Shown piece by piece: positions 8,610-15,567 of a stretch of DNA of 18,653 bases. Source of the stretch: Bacteroidales bacterium (GTDB taxonomy: Bacteria > Bacteroidota > Bacteroidia > Bacteroidales > UBA932). The position numbers and the translations under genes are program-made. Below the pieces are notes generated by a model, which saw only the letters and a list, made by a program, of their open reading frames with translations, had not been told where the DNA came from and searched no databases. The stretch covers positions 1-18,653 of the forward strand of contig JAFYMJ010000166.1 in NCBI GenBank assembly GCA_017556665.1. Reading direction: 5' to 3'. The first letter of the stretch is position 1, and every line of letters begins with the position of its first letter.

Positions 8610-9376
8610 TTGTCTTCTACAACAGAACCTGGAATGTAGTCTGAAATGGAGATCCAGTCACTCACATGCGAATCTTGAGTTGTAAATTTTATTCCGCCAC
8701 TTAAATTTAAATCTGCGTTTACAGTTATTTTATGCCATGTGGCTGCAACTGTAGATAATGTTTCTGTAGTCTGGAATGTTTGGGCAGCTCCGCTTGTGGG
8801 AGTTTTTTTGGAATTGACAGTTATTGTAAGTGTCTTTCCTGCATCAAAGTAAACTGCCTCTGCAGTTACTGCTCCATTCTCAACAACTACAAGATCTCTT
8901 GTTCCATCAGATACAGAAACAGAAGTATATCCCATGTCAAAGTAAGAAGTGTATGAGTCTCCCAACAAAATGGATACTTTTGAGTTTACAACCTTGCAAT
9001 TTATTGTTGCAGTTGAGGTCTCCCCAGTTGTTATTGTTACATTGTTGTCTTCTCCGTAAAATCTTAAAAGACCACTGCCATTGTTGGCGGTGCTTTGAGA
9101 GCAGTTCTGGGCAGATACAGTGTATGTTCCAATTGCAAGTGTAATTGGATCTTCCAACTCTTTCTTAAGACCCATACTCTTGTCTCCTACAAAAATCTCA
9201 AAATCTTCTGTGTTAATTTCTCCCGCTTTTGTTGCTGAATTGGATGAAATTCCAACAGAAATGTCCCCTTTTAAACTTAAAGAAAGTGCTCCGTAACCGG
9301 TATTCTCTTTTGAGCAGGAGATCAAAACTGACCCAATCAACAAAAATGTAAATATTTTGTATGTTATTTCTCTCAT
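8606..9376 (-). CDS. DUF4493-type surface lipoprotein
   Basis: A predicted outer-membrane lipoprotein of 256 residues and unknown role. The signal peptide (MREITYKIFTFLLIGSVLIS, then Cys21) ends in a lipobox, LISC. The residues after Cys, S-K-E-N, resemble a Bacteroidetes surface-export signal. The mature part follows the DUF4493 plan: GALSLSL, a TKA motif, NTEDFEIFV, LAIGTYTVSAQN, a beta-rich ATINCKVVNSKVSILLGDS segment and AATWHKITVNADLN. It is clearly paralogous to the product of 13169-13897 (shared GTYTVSA, NC.VVNS.VS and TWHK-TV blocks). An in-frame GTG at 9415 is rejected as start because it lies upstream of the TACATTTG promoter box. The family call is from memory of motif style. Confidence 0.8.
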   Translation of the reverse strand: MREITYKIFTFLLIGSVLISCSKENTGYGALSLSLKGDISVGISSNSATKAGEINTEDFEIFVGDKSMGLKKELEDPITLAIGTYTVSAQNCSQSTANNGSGLLRFYGEDNNVTITTGETSTATINCKVVNSKVSILLGDSYTSYFDMGYTSVSVSDGTRDLVVVENGAVTAEAVYFDAGKTLTITVNSKKTPTSGAAQTFQTTETLSTVAATWHKITVNADLNLSGGIKFTTQDSHVSDWISISDYIPGSVVEDN

Positions 9377-9394
9377 TTTGTATATTTTACGATA

Positions 9395-9402
9395 CAAATG
9401 TA
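9395..9402 (-). promoter_or_regulatory. Promoter -7 box for the DUF4493 lipoprotein
   Basis: The minus strand reads TACATTTG, an exact TAnnTTTG match, with a predicted transcript start near 9388 and a leader of about 12 bases before the ATG at 9376. It decides the start of that gene. No -33 TTTG is visible at the usual spacing. Confidence 0.45.
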
Positions 9403-9437
9403 CAAAAAAATCCACGGCTATAAAATATTATGGAGCC
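9403..9437 (-). terminator. Weak intrinsic terminator candidate after trpB2
   Basis: On the minus strand, just after the trpB2 stop, GGCT-cc-ATAA pairs with TTAT-AGCC around a TATT loop (9416-9437). GTGGA and a run of seven T follow (9403-9409). The stem is AT-rich with a two-base bulge, so strength is doubtful, and the T-run sits right next to the promoter of the next gene. Confidence 0.45.
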
Positions 9438-9439
9438 TT

Positions 9440-10726
9440 TTACAGATAATGTTCATATGAGGCCATATCTATAAGTCCGTGTCCGCTAAGGTTGAATAGC
9501 AGCACCTCTTCTTTTCCCTCCTCTTTAGCCTTAAGTGCTTCTCTTATTGTTGCAGCTATTGCATGGGTAGATTCCGGTGCCGGGATTATACCTTCTGCCT
9601 TGGCAAAAAGGATTCCTGCATTAAAGGTCTCTTGTTGAGGGATGGAAACAGGTTTTATATATCCGTCTTCTACAAGTTTGCTTACAATTTGTCCACCTCC
9701 GTGATATCTTAATCCGGCAGCGTGAATCTGGTCTGGCTGGAAATCATTACCTAATGTGTACATTGGAATAAGAGGAGTAAGTCCTGCAGTATCTCCAAAA
9801 TCGTATTTCAATTCCCCTTTTGACAATTTAGGACAGCACTCGGGTTCTGCGGCAATAAACTCTATGTTCTTTCCCTCTGTAAGGTTATACTTTAAAAATG
9901 GGAAGCAGATTCCTGCAAAATTGGATCCTCCACCATAGCAGGCAATAACTTTAGTAGGGAAATCCTCTGCAATCTCCATTTGCATTTGAGCCTCCAATCC
10001 AAGAATTGTCTGGTGCAGCAAAACATGATTCAGTACACTTCCCAATACATATCTGCAATTTGGAGTTTTAAGTGCCATTTCTACAGCCTCAGAGATTGCA
10101 ATACCCAAGCTGCCTCCACAATCTGGGTTATCTTTTAGAATATTTCTTCCAAACTCAGTGATGTTTGTTGGCGATGCGTGAACATTTCCACCATATGTTT
10201 TCATAACAAGTTTTCTGTATGGTTTGGCATTGTAACTGCTCTTTACCATAAAGACATTAAGGTCTATTCCAAAGTGCTGGCAAGCTATACTCATTGCTGA
10301 GCCCCATTGTCCCGCACCTGTTTCTGTTGTAAGGTGAGTTATTCCCTCAATCTTGTTGTAATATGCCTGAGGAATGGCAGTGTTGAGTTTATGTGAGCCT
10401 ACAGGGCTTACACTCTCATTCTTAAAATAGATTCTGGCAGGTGTATCCAAAGCTTTCTCCAGTCCGCTGGCTCTTACTAAAGGTGTAGGCCTGTATATCT
10501 TTAAAAGGGTCCTTACCTCTTCTGGTATATCTATATAGCGCTCCTTTGTGAACTCCTGCTCCACAAGTTCTTTGGCAAACAATACCTCCATATCTGCTTT
10601 AGACAGGGGTTCTCTTGTCTTAGGATTTAAAAGTGGAAGAGGTTGGGAAGGCATATCTGCCAATATGTTATACCATTGTTTAGGAATCTTATCCTCTGGC
10701 AATGTAATCTTCTTAGTTGTTTTCAT
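9440..10726 (-). CDS. trpB2: Tryptophan synthase beta chain, TrpB2 type
   Basis: A PLP enzyme that condenses indole with L-serine to give L-tryptophan. The 428 residues are longer than ordinary TrpB (about 395), with the extra N-terminal segment and the GSHKLN signature of the TrpB2 class. The PLP lysine is Lys113 in VGSHKLNTA, the catalytic Glu135 is in LTTETGAGQWG, and the cofactor phosphate loop is GGGSNF (265-270). No trpA or other trp gene is adjacent. TrpB2 proteins often lack the TrpA partner interface and are thought to salvage free indole. The 5' leader (10751-10922) carries a complete trp attenuator, which strongly supports a real role in tryptophan supply rather than another beta-elimination or replacement reaction. 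There is no anomaly in the active-site motifs. Confidence 0.93.
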   Translation of the reverse strand: MKTTKKITLPEDKIPKQWYNILADMPSQPLPLLNPKTREPLSKADMEVLFAKELVEQEFTKERYIDIPEEVRTLLKIYRPTPLVRASGLEKALDTPARIYFKNESVSPVGSHKLNTAIPQAYYNKIEGITHLTTETGAGQWGSAMSIACQHFGIDLNVFMVKSSYNAKPYRKLVMKTYGGNVHASPTNITEFGRNILKDNPDCGGSLGIAISEAVEMALKTPNCRYVLGSVLNHVLLHQTILGLEAQMQMEIAEDFPTKVIACYGGGSNFAGICFPFLKYNLTEGKNIEFIAAEPECCPKLSKGELKYDFGDTAGLTPLIPMYTLGNDFQPDQIHAAGLRYHGGGQIVSKLVEDGYIKPVSIPQQETFNAGILFAKAEGIIPAPESTHAIAATIREALKAKEEGKEEVLLFNLSGHGLIDMASYEHYL

Positions 10727-10751
10727 AGCTGTACCTTACAGATTGTTATAT

Positions 10752-10790
10752 AAAAATAAAAAAGCCCTTCAGTTTTTTCTGTGGGCTTTT
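10752..10790 (-). terminator. Intrinsic terminator (segments 3:4) of the trp attenuator
   Basis: On the minus strand AAAAGCCC (10790-10783) pairs with GGGCTTTT (10767-10760), extended inward by CAG (10781-10779) with CTG (10772-10770) around an A6 loop. The tract T6-A-T5 (10763-10752) follows. It lies 26-64 bases before the trpB2 ATG. It could also end transcripts from the upstream lipoprotein gene. The 5' arm overlaps the antiterminator sequence. Confidence 0.9.
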
Positions 10791-10860
10791 CTATGCTGTA
10801 ATTATTTGAATTTAAATATATTATAAAAGTGTGCTCACAGAAATTTATTCTCTGTAAAGC
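10776..10860 (-). promoter_or_regulatory. trp attenuator: mutually exclusive 1:2 and 2:3 hairpins
   Basis: Segment 1 overlaps the end of the leader peptide. GCT (10860-10858) and ACAGA (10855-10851) pair with TCTGT (10841-10837) and AGC (10835-10833), plus two A-T pairs. Segment 2, TTTCTGTG (10843-10836), is perfectly complementary to CACAGAAA (10783-10776) in the 5' arm and loop of the terminator, and GC (10834-10833) also pairs with GC (10786-10785). A ribosome stalled on the Trp codons would mask segment 1 and free 2 to pair with 3, blocking the terminator. A ribosome reaching the stop codon (10847-10845) would cover segment 2 and let 3:4 form. All pairings were read directly; the mechanism is inferred from the E. 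coli trp paradigm. Confidence 0.85.
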
Positions 10861-10892
10861 CACCAATATCTAATATTTAAAATAATAGTCAT
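10845..10892 (-). CDS. trpL: trp leader peptide with tandem Trp codons
   Basis: A 15-codon frame starting with ATG (10892-10890) and ending with TAA, encoding MTIILNIRYWWLYRE. Two consecutive TGG codons (10865-10860) are residues 10 and 11. Trp is rare, so two in a row in such a short frame placed right before three alternative hairpins and a tryptophan synthase gene is diagnostic of a ribosome-mediated attenuator. The stop codon is one base before hairpin segment 2, the spacing needed for the ribosome to sense completion. No Shine-Dalgarno is visible (AACGTTACAAATAA precedes the ATG), as is usual in this phylum. The peptide itself is expected to have no function beyond being translated. Confidence 0.87.
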   Translation of the reverse strand: MTIILNIRYWWLYRE

Positions 10893-10914
10893 TTATTTGT
10901 AACGTTTTCTCTTA

Positions 10915-10945
10915 CAAATTTCAACTTTATATTTTTAAAATGCAA
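10915..10945 (-). promoter_or_regulatory. Promoter candidate for trpL-trpB2
   Basis: The minus strand reads GAAATTTG (10915-10922), one mismatch from TAnnTTTG, preceded at 20 bases by CTTG (TTG 10943-10945). The predicted transcript start, near 10908, is about 16 bases before the leader ATG. TAAAGTTG, a few bases upstream, is an alternative one-mismatch box. Confidence 0.35.
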
Positions 10946-10957
10946 GAAAAAAGATGA

Positions 10958-13150
10958 TTATCTGTATACAGTTGAGAACTCTTTACATACAACCCCCATA
11001 TCTCCCCCACCAACAGACCAATTGCTGCCGGTTCCTGATGTGAATATGCATACTTTTTTAACCGAAGGGGTAAGTGTTATAGAGTTGTCTGTAATTGTGC
11101 TGAAGCTTGCTGTTATAGGCAATGCATTTTTACCGCTTAATGTAGTATCTGCACTTGAATTTGTACCACTCTCAGATGCGTGGATAGCTACTGTAGGTTT
11201 GTAAGAACTATAAATGCTACCGCCATATGCATATGCTACCAGTGTAGATGAAACATTAATATTGGCTGGCAGGTGGAATGCAGGTGTAATTGCGTAGGCA
11301 TCACCTCTTTGTAATGTTAAATATCCACTGTTCTCTCCATTGTTGCCAAGTGTCCATCCAGTAGGATTTGAGTTGCCATCAAATGAAATACTGTACGGCA
11401 ACCCTGTAACGTGTTTTGTTACAGAGCCGGAGAACTCTATGCCGTCAAAGGTCATTTTGGCCTGTAGGGTGTGTTGTCCAAGGGACATATCTGCCACTTC
11501 TGTTGTCCCTGTAATGTCAGTTCCGTTGCAATATACTTTTACAGGAGTTGCGTAGCTGCTAAGCGATGCGTCATAACCAGAGCTGCCTGCAGATATATCT
11601 CTAATTTTTAATCTGTAATCTGCTGTGTTTGCCGCAGAAAGATTAGAAGCCAAATAATAATCGTATGTAGTGTTGCCGCTAACATTTACCTTAATGCCTG
11701 TAGGGTTTGGTGCATTGAATGTGCTTGGTGCTGCACAGTTGAGTACATCACCCTTTACAACACAAGTTACCGTAAGAGTGTAGCTTTTTTGTCGGGACAA
11801 GTATTCTGTACCTGGGAAAGTTACTGTGCCAAAAGAGGTGTTTCCAACAGTGGTTCTTACTGTTGTGGCATCTGAATTTACAAGTGTTGCACTCCAGCTC
11901 TCTACTGGTAGAGGCGAGTTGTTGGATGTGGTAACTTTTACTGTAGTGCCTGTAAGATTGCCTCCTGAATAATTATGTGCAATGCTTGATCCTGTACTAA
12001 TGTTTACAGGTTCTGATGCTTTGGCTACCGTAATTGTGCTCTCCGGCATGGCAATTTCACTGCCATTGTATTGTGTGTAATAAGATTTTAATGTATATGT
12101 ACCTGACGGAATGTATGTCCAGTTGTCAACAACACTCATTTGGGTTGCTCCAAAATTGTTGTTTGATGCAACAGTTCTAACTATTGTAGTTCCATCTGAA
12201 TGGACAAGGTCTGCTCTCCATTTTGTTATTTTGGCTGGAGCACCTTGCAAGGCTGGAGTTACAGTAACATTGGTACCTGTTAAAAATCCTCCTGAAACAG
12301 TATGTGAGTAAGCAGCGTTGGCTGTTACATTGAATGGGGTAAATGTCCCCGCCACATTTATAGTAATATATGTGCCTGCTGTAAAGTTGTAGCCGCTGCT
12401 GTTACCTCCGTCTGAACTGTAGCTCTTGAACATATCTCCACTTGCAGAGTGGAAAATAATGCTGAATCCTTTTGCAAAATTTACGGGTGGCATACAGATA
12501 TATGCTGTAGTTCCCGATATATTTACATCAAACTCTTTCTCACTTCCAACTGATATCTCTCCGTTGGAAAGGTTTACATCTACGGGGCTCAAGTTCTCTG
12601 CAGAATTACCTTTTATTGTAATGGCGGTAACCCCTGCCGGAATGTTTGTAAGGTATAACATTCCACCTATATGTTGCAGATTACAATTCATTACCCCGTT
12701 GCCAGGATAGTTTGCCTTGCCCCATAAGAAAGGTTTGTGAAGTCCATCCTGGGCCGAGTAACTATATTGGGCGGAAACCTTTTCTGCATTGGCAGCTGGA
12801 ACAACAGTATAAGGATAAGTAAAGTAACAAATTTCAGGCTCAGCCGATATACTTATCTCCCCTTTGAATTTTCCTGTAGATGAGCCTGCGTCAATGGAGT
12901 TGAGTTCCAAAGTTGCAGAGGCTGTAGTGGTATTGTTACCTGTTGCTGCAAAAAGGGCAAGTTTGTCGCCTTCTGCCCAAAACAGGGTGGTACCATTGGT
13001 TGTTATTTTTGTAGCTGATTCTTGTGTTACATTAACCTCTACAGGGAATGCTGCAGATATAGCAACTTCCTCCTTACTGCAACCCGCTAAAATGCAGGTG
13101 CAGACAAGAAAGAATATTGATATGTATTTTATGTAACCTTTAAGAATCAT
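10958..13150 (-). CDS. Multidomain surface lipoprotein: fimbrillin-like N-domain, three Ig-like repeats, beta-sandwich C-domain
   Basis: A 730-residue predicted surface lipoprotein of unknown function. The signal peptide ends in ILAGC (lipid Cys24) followed by S-K-E-E, a likely surface-export signal. Residues about 34-268 resemble the Mfa-like/fimbrillin fold family (ATKITTNGTTLFWAEGDKLALFA; YFTYPY; MLYLTNIPAGVTAITIKG; YICMPPVNF). Three roughly 100-residue repeats follow. Repeat 1 (about 272-376, AYSHTVSGGFLTGTNVTVTP) and repeat 2 (about 382-478, SIAHNYSGGNLTGTTVKVTT) are clearly related; repeat 3 (about 486-580) is more diverged. Residues about 585-730 form a separate beta-rich domain (SISFDGNSNPTGWTLGNNGE). 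The gene lies 18 bases behind the broken DUF4493 gene, so the two were one operon. A role in adhesion or glycan binding is only inferred. Confidence 0.8.
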   Translation of the reverse strand: MILKGYIKYISIFFLVCTCILAGCSKEEVAISAAFPVEVNVTQESATKITTNGTTLFWAEGDKLALFAATGNNTTTASATLELNSIDAGSSTGKFKGEISISAEPEICYFTYPYTVVPAANAEKVSAQYSYSAQDGLHKPFLWGKANYPGNGVMNCNLQHIGGMLYLTNIPAGVTAITIKGNSAENLSPVDVNLSNGEISVGSEKEFDVNISGTTAYICMPPVNFAKGFSIIFHSASGDMFKSYSSDGGNSSGYNFTAGTYITINVAGTFTPFNVTANAAYSHTVSGGFLTGTNVTVTPALQGAPAKITKWRADLVHSDGTTIVRTVASNNNFGATQMSVVDNWTYIPSGTYTLKSYYTQYNGSEIAMPESTITVAKASEPVNISTGSSIAHNYSGGNLTGTTVKVTTSNNSPLPVESWSATLVNSDATTVRTTVGNTSFGTVTFPGTEYLSRQKSYTLTVTCVVKGDVLNCAAPSTFNAPNPTGIKVNVSGNTTYDYYLASNLSAANTADYRLKIRDISAGSSGYDASLSSYATPVKVYCNGTDITGTTEVADMSLGQHTLQAKMTFDGIEFSGSVTKHVTGLPYSISFDGNSNPTGWTLGNNGENSGYLTLQRGDAYAITPAFHLPANINVSSTLVAYAYGGSIYSSYKPTVAIHASESGTNSSADTTLSGKNALPITASFSTITDNSITLTPSVKKVCIFTSGTGSNWSVGGGDMGVVCKEFSTVYR

Positions 13151-13168
13151 AAAGCTCTATAGTATCTG

Positions 13169-13897
13169 TTAGTTGTATGGATCAACTGTAATGTCACCAG
13201 GAACCGCTACTACAGAATCGTCTGCTGTAACTGTTATACCCAATTGACCGTTCTCTACACTTGCTTTAACTGTAAGCTTATGCCAAGTTTTAGCTTGTAG
13301 GGCAATTGTACCGGTGTAAGTTTTGTCTGCACCAGCTCTTTTTGTTTTGATTGTGTAGTTTAGAGTACCTGGCTCAAAAAAAGCAATCTCAGAATTAAGT
13401 GTAGCATCTTTAGACCATACAATACTTCTTGATGACTCGGTAATTTGAGTATTCGTCATATCAAATGCAGATTTGAATGTATCATCAAATGCAAAAGATA
13501 CTTGTGAGTTTACCATTACGCAATTAAGGGTAATAGTATTTGTCTGGTTTGCACTTACTGTTACATTCTCTTGAGTATCTGCCAATCTTTGTGCACCACG
13601 GTCTGCAAGAGCCTCTGCTGCTGTTATATTCTCTGCAGATACGGTGTATGTGCCGGTAGGAAGTGTCATAGGACTGGTGAACGCAGAGACTTTGCCGTCA
13701 TATTCTACTTTTCCACCGTTTTTAACAATTTTAAGGTTAAAATTATCAGTGCTTGCAGCTTTTGTCTCAACAAAAATAGATGCACCTTGCTCTACGTTAA
13801 CAGATAATTGTCCTTGCTCTTGAGCATTCCAAATAGAATCTTTGCTACAAGACAATAGCATTAGAGATGCCAAAGCCAATGTGAAAAACTAATTCAT
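13169..13897 (-). pseudogene. DUF4493-type lipoprotein with a nonsense codon in its signal peptide
   Basis: From the ATG at 13897 the frame reads Met-Asn-stop(TAG, 13891-13889)-FFTLALASLMLLSC. Restoring one sense codon (for example AAG, Lys) gives a textbook lipoprotein signal peptide with lipobox LLSC and a following S-K-D-S. Downstream, the frame is open for 236 codons and follows the DUF4493 plan: GQLSVNV, ETKA, TDNFNLKIVKNG, LPTGTYTVSAENITAAEA, ENVTVSANQTNTITLNCVMVNSQVSFAF and AKTWHKLTVKA. It could still be made from a TTG at 13879, but that product has no basic n-region and only ten residues before the Cys, so export would be poor. It is probably a recent loss, since no other defect is seen. 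A sequencing error or nonsense suppression remains possible. First gene of an operon with the 730-residue lipoprotein. Confidence 0.75.
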
Positions 13898-14081
13898 TTT
13901 CTTGTTATTGTTTAATGATTATTATTTTCTTTTCAGTTATATATAATGGGGATTCACCCATTGTAACAAAACAACCGCAAAGGAAATGAATAATTTGTTT
14001 ACATACAATAGGTATAAATGATAAAATATTTACATTTTTGTAGATATTTATATGATTTATGCTTGTTATAGGTAGATTTTA
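13898..14081. promoter_or_regulatory. Upstream region of the lipoprotein operon, with promoter candidate and inverted repeat
   Basis: A 184-base AT-rich gap between the radA stop and the lipoprotein operon. On the minus strand TTTG (13967-13970) and, 21 bases on, TATATATA (13938-13945) form a weak promoter candidate. In the spacer lies the inverted repeat AATGGG/CCCATT (13945-13950 and 13957-13962, loop of six), a possible operator. No gene or RNA family was recognised here. Confidence 0.35.
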
Positions 14082-15464
14082 TTAAAAAATCTCTTTAACC
14101 AACTGCCCAATATTGCTAATTTGAACAACTTTAAGGTTACTGTTTTTAATTGGGGCTATTTTGTTGAATGCAGAAACAAAAATCTTTTCAAATCCAAGTT
14201 TGGATGCCTCCAAAATCCGTTTTTCTATTTGACTTACCGGCCTTATTTCTCCACTCAAGCCAATTTCTGCTGCAAAAGCGTATTTTGATGAAATCTCTGT
14301 ATCAAAGTTTGATGAGAGGATAGCTGCAACAATGGCAAGGTCGCAAGCAGGATCTGATACCTTTAAACCTCCGGCTATATTAAGGAATACATCTTTCTGC
14401 CCCAACTTGAATCCAACTCTTTTCTCCAGAACGGCAAGGAGCATGTTAAGGCGTCTTACATCAAAGCCAGTAGCGGAGCGTTGTGGCGTTCCGTATGCGG
14501 CAGAACTTACCAATGACTGTACCTCTATAAGGAATGGTCTGGTACCATCAAGCATTGCTGCAACAGCAACACCACTCAGATTTTCTGAGTGCATTGGAAT
14601 GAACATCTCCGACGGATTAAGAATCTCCTCCAATCCATTGGATGACATCTGGTACACAGCAATCTCTGCAGTAGAGCCAAATCTGTTCTTTATGCTCCTA
14701 AGAATTCTGTAAGAGTGGCGTGAGTCCCCCTCGAACTGCAAAACAACATCTACTATATGTTCAAGCACTTTAGGCCCGGCAAGGGTTCCATCTTTTGTGA
14801 TATGTCCAATTAGAATAACAGGAGTGTTGCTCTCTTTGGCATATCTTAGCAAAGAAGCTGCACACTCCCTTACTTGTGATACGCTTCCAGCCGACGATTC
14901 TATGCTGCCTGAATATATTGTCTGTATTGAGTCAATAATAAGGAGTTCTGGAGCAATTTCCTTGGATTGGGTAAGGATGTTTTCCAAAGATGTCTCGGCA
15001 AGTACAATACAGTTGTCATGAGCTCCACCAAGTCTGTCTGCTCTAAGTCTTATCTGTTTTGCACTCTCTTCTCCCGATACATATAATGTCTTTATTGATT
15101 TGTTCCCCAAAGGAATCTGCAGGCTTAATGTAGATTTTCCTATTCCAGGTTCTCCTCCAATAAGCACAAGAGAGCCTTTTACCATTCCCCCACCAAGAAC
15201 TCTGTCCAGCTCACTGGTATTGTTCCCAAGGATAATTCTGCTCTCTACAGATGAGTCTATTTTGGACAGGGGCTGGGGTTTGTTGTTTGTGGCACTGGCC
15301 AAAAAGGATTGCAGTCTGGATGTTGACAAGTTGTCGGCAGAAGATTTGCTTACTATCTCTTCTACCATAGTGTTCCACTCTCCGCACGCAGGACATTGTC
15401 CCATCCATTTGGGTGACTCGTTTCCACACGAGTTACAAAACCAAGCTTTTTTTACTTTTGCCAT
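14082..15464 (-). CDS. radA: DNA repair protein RadA (Sms)
   Basis: A RecA-like ATPase that processes recombination intermediates and drives branch migration; 460 residues from the ATG at 15464. The N-terminal zinc finger uses Cys10, Cys13, Cys24 and Cys27 (WFCNSCG...GQCPACGEW). The ATPase has Walker A GGEPGIGKS (103-111), SGEES (130-134) and LLIIDSIQT (174-182) as Walker B region, and the RadA-specific KNRFG motif at 259-263. The C-terminal part (about 280-460) is the Lon-protease-like domain without a protease active site, containing the family's DVFLNIAGGLKVSDPACDLA block. An in-frame TTG at 15482 is rejected because it falls in the promoter -7 box. Divergent from the serine hydrolase gene. 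Confidence 0.97.
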   Translation of the reverse strand: MAKVKKAWFCNSCGNESPKWMGQCPACGEWNTMVEEIVSKSSADNLSTSRLQSFLASATNNKPQPLSKIDSSVESRIILGNNTSELDRVLGGGMVKGSLVLIGGEPGIGKSTLSLQIPLGNKSIKTLYVSGEESAKQIRLRADRLGGAHDNCIVLAETSLENILTQSKEIAPELLIIDSIQTIYSGSIESSAGSVSQVRECAASLLRYAKESNTPVILIGHITKDGTLAGPKVLEHIVDVVLQFEGDSRHSYRILRSIKNRFGSTAEIAVYQMSSNGLEEILNPSEMFIPMHSENLSGVAVAAMLDGTRPFLIEVQSLVSSAAYGTPQRSATGFDVRRLNMLLAVLEKRVGFKLGQKDVFLNIAGGLKVSDPACDLAIVAAILSSNFDTEISSKYAFAAEIGLSGEIRPVSQIEKRILEASKLGFEKIFVSAFNKIAPIKNSNLKVVQISNIGQLVKEIF

Positions 15465-15479
15465 AATATGCCATTTGTG

Positions 15480-15487
15480 CAAATTTA
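15480..15487 (-). promoter_or_regulatory. Promoter -7 box candidate for radA
   Basis: The minus strand reads TAAATTTG, an exact TAnnTTTG match, 15 bases before the ATG at 15464; the transcript start would be near 15473. A TTTG lies upstream at a shorter than usual spacing of 15 bases. Confidence 0.45.
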
Positions 15488-15522
15488 TGAATTATGCTTT
15501 TACAAATGAAAATAAAATAAGT

Positions 15523-15530
15523 TATATTTG
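15523..15530 (+). promoter_or_regulatory. Promoter -7 box candidate for the secreted hydrolase operon
   Basis: TATATTTG is an exact TAnnTTTG match. The predicted transcript start is near 15537, giving a leader of about 30 bases before the ATG at 15568. No clear -33 TTTG. Confidence 0.5.
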
Positions 15531-15567
15531 TCTTTACGTATCAAGAAACAATATAAAACGGATAAAT

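Noticed and set aside
9377..9415. GTG start adding 13 residues to the DUF4493 lipoprotein
   Set aside because: It lies upstream of the TACATTTG promoter box at 9395-9402 and would put a non-signal-like segment before the signal peptide.
10752..10790. Reading the hairpin before trpB2 as only the terminator of the upstream lipoprotein gene
   Set aside because: A plain terminator does not explain the Trp-Trp leader frame or the exact 8-base complementarity between 10843-10836 and the terminator arm. It may do both jobs.
14074..14092. Inverted repeat AGATTTT/AAAATCT at the end of radA as terminator
   Set aside because: The stem is almost entirely A-T, includes the stop codon region, and has no T-run after it on the minus strand, so it is likely chance in AT-rich DNA.
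15100..15567. 156-codon upstream extension of the serine hydrolase frame, antisense to radA
   Set aside because: It overlaps conserved radA sequence on the other strand, lacks family similarity, and would bury the signal peptide and the TATATTTG promoter box inside the protein.
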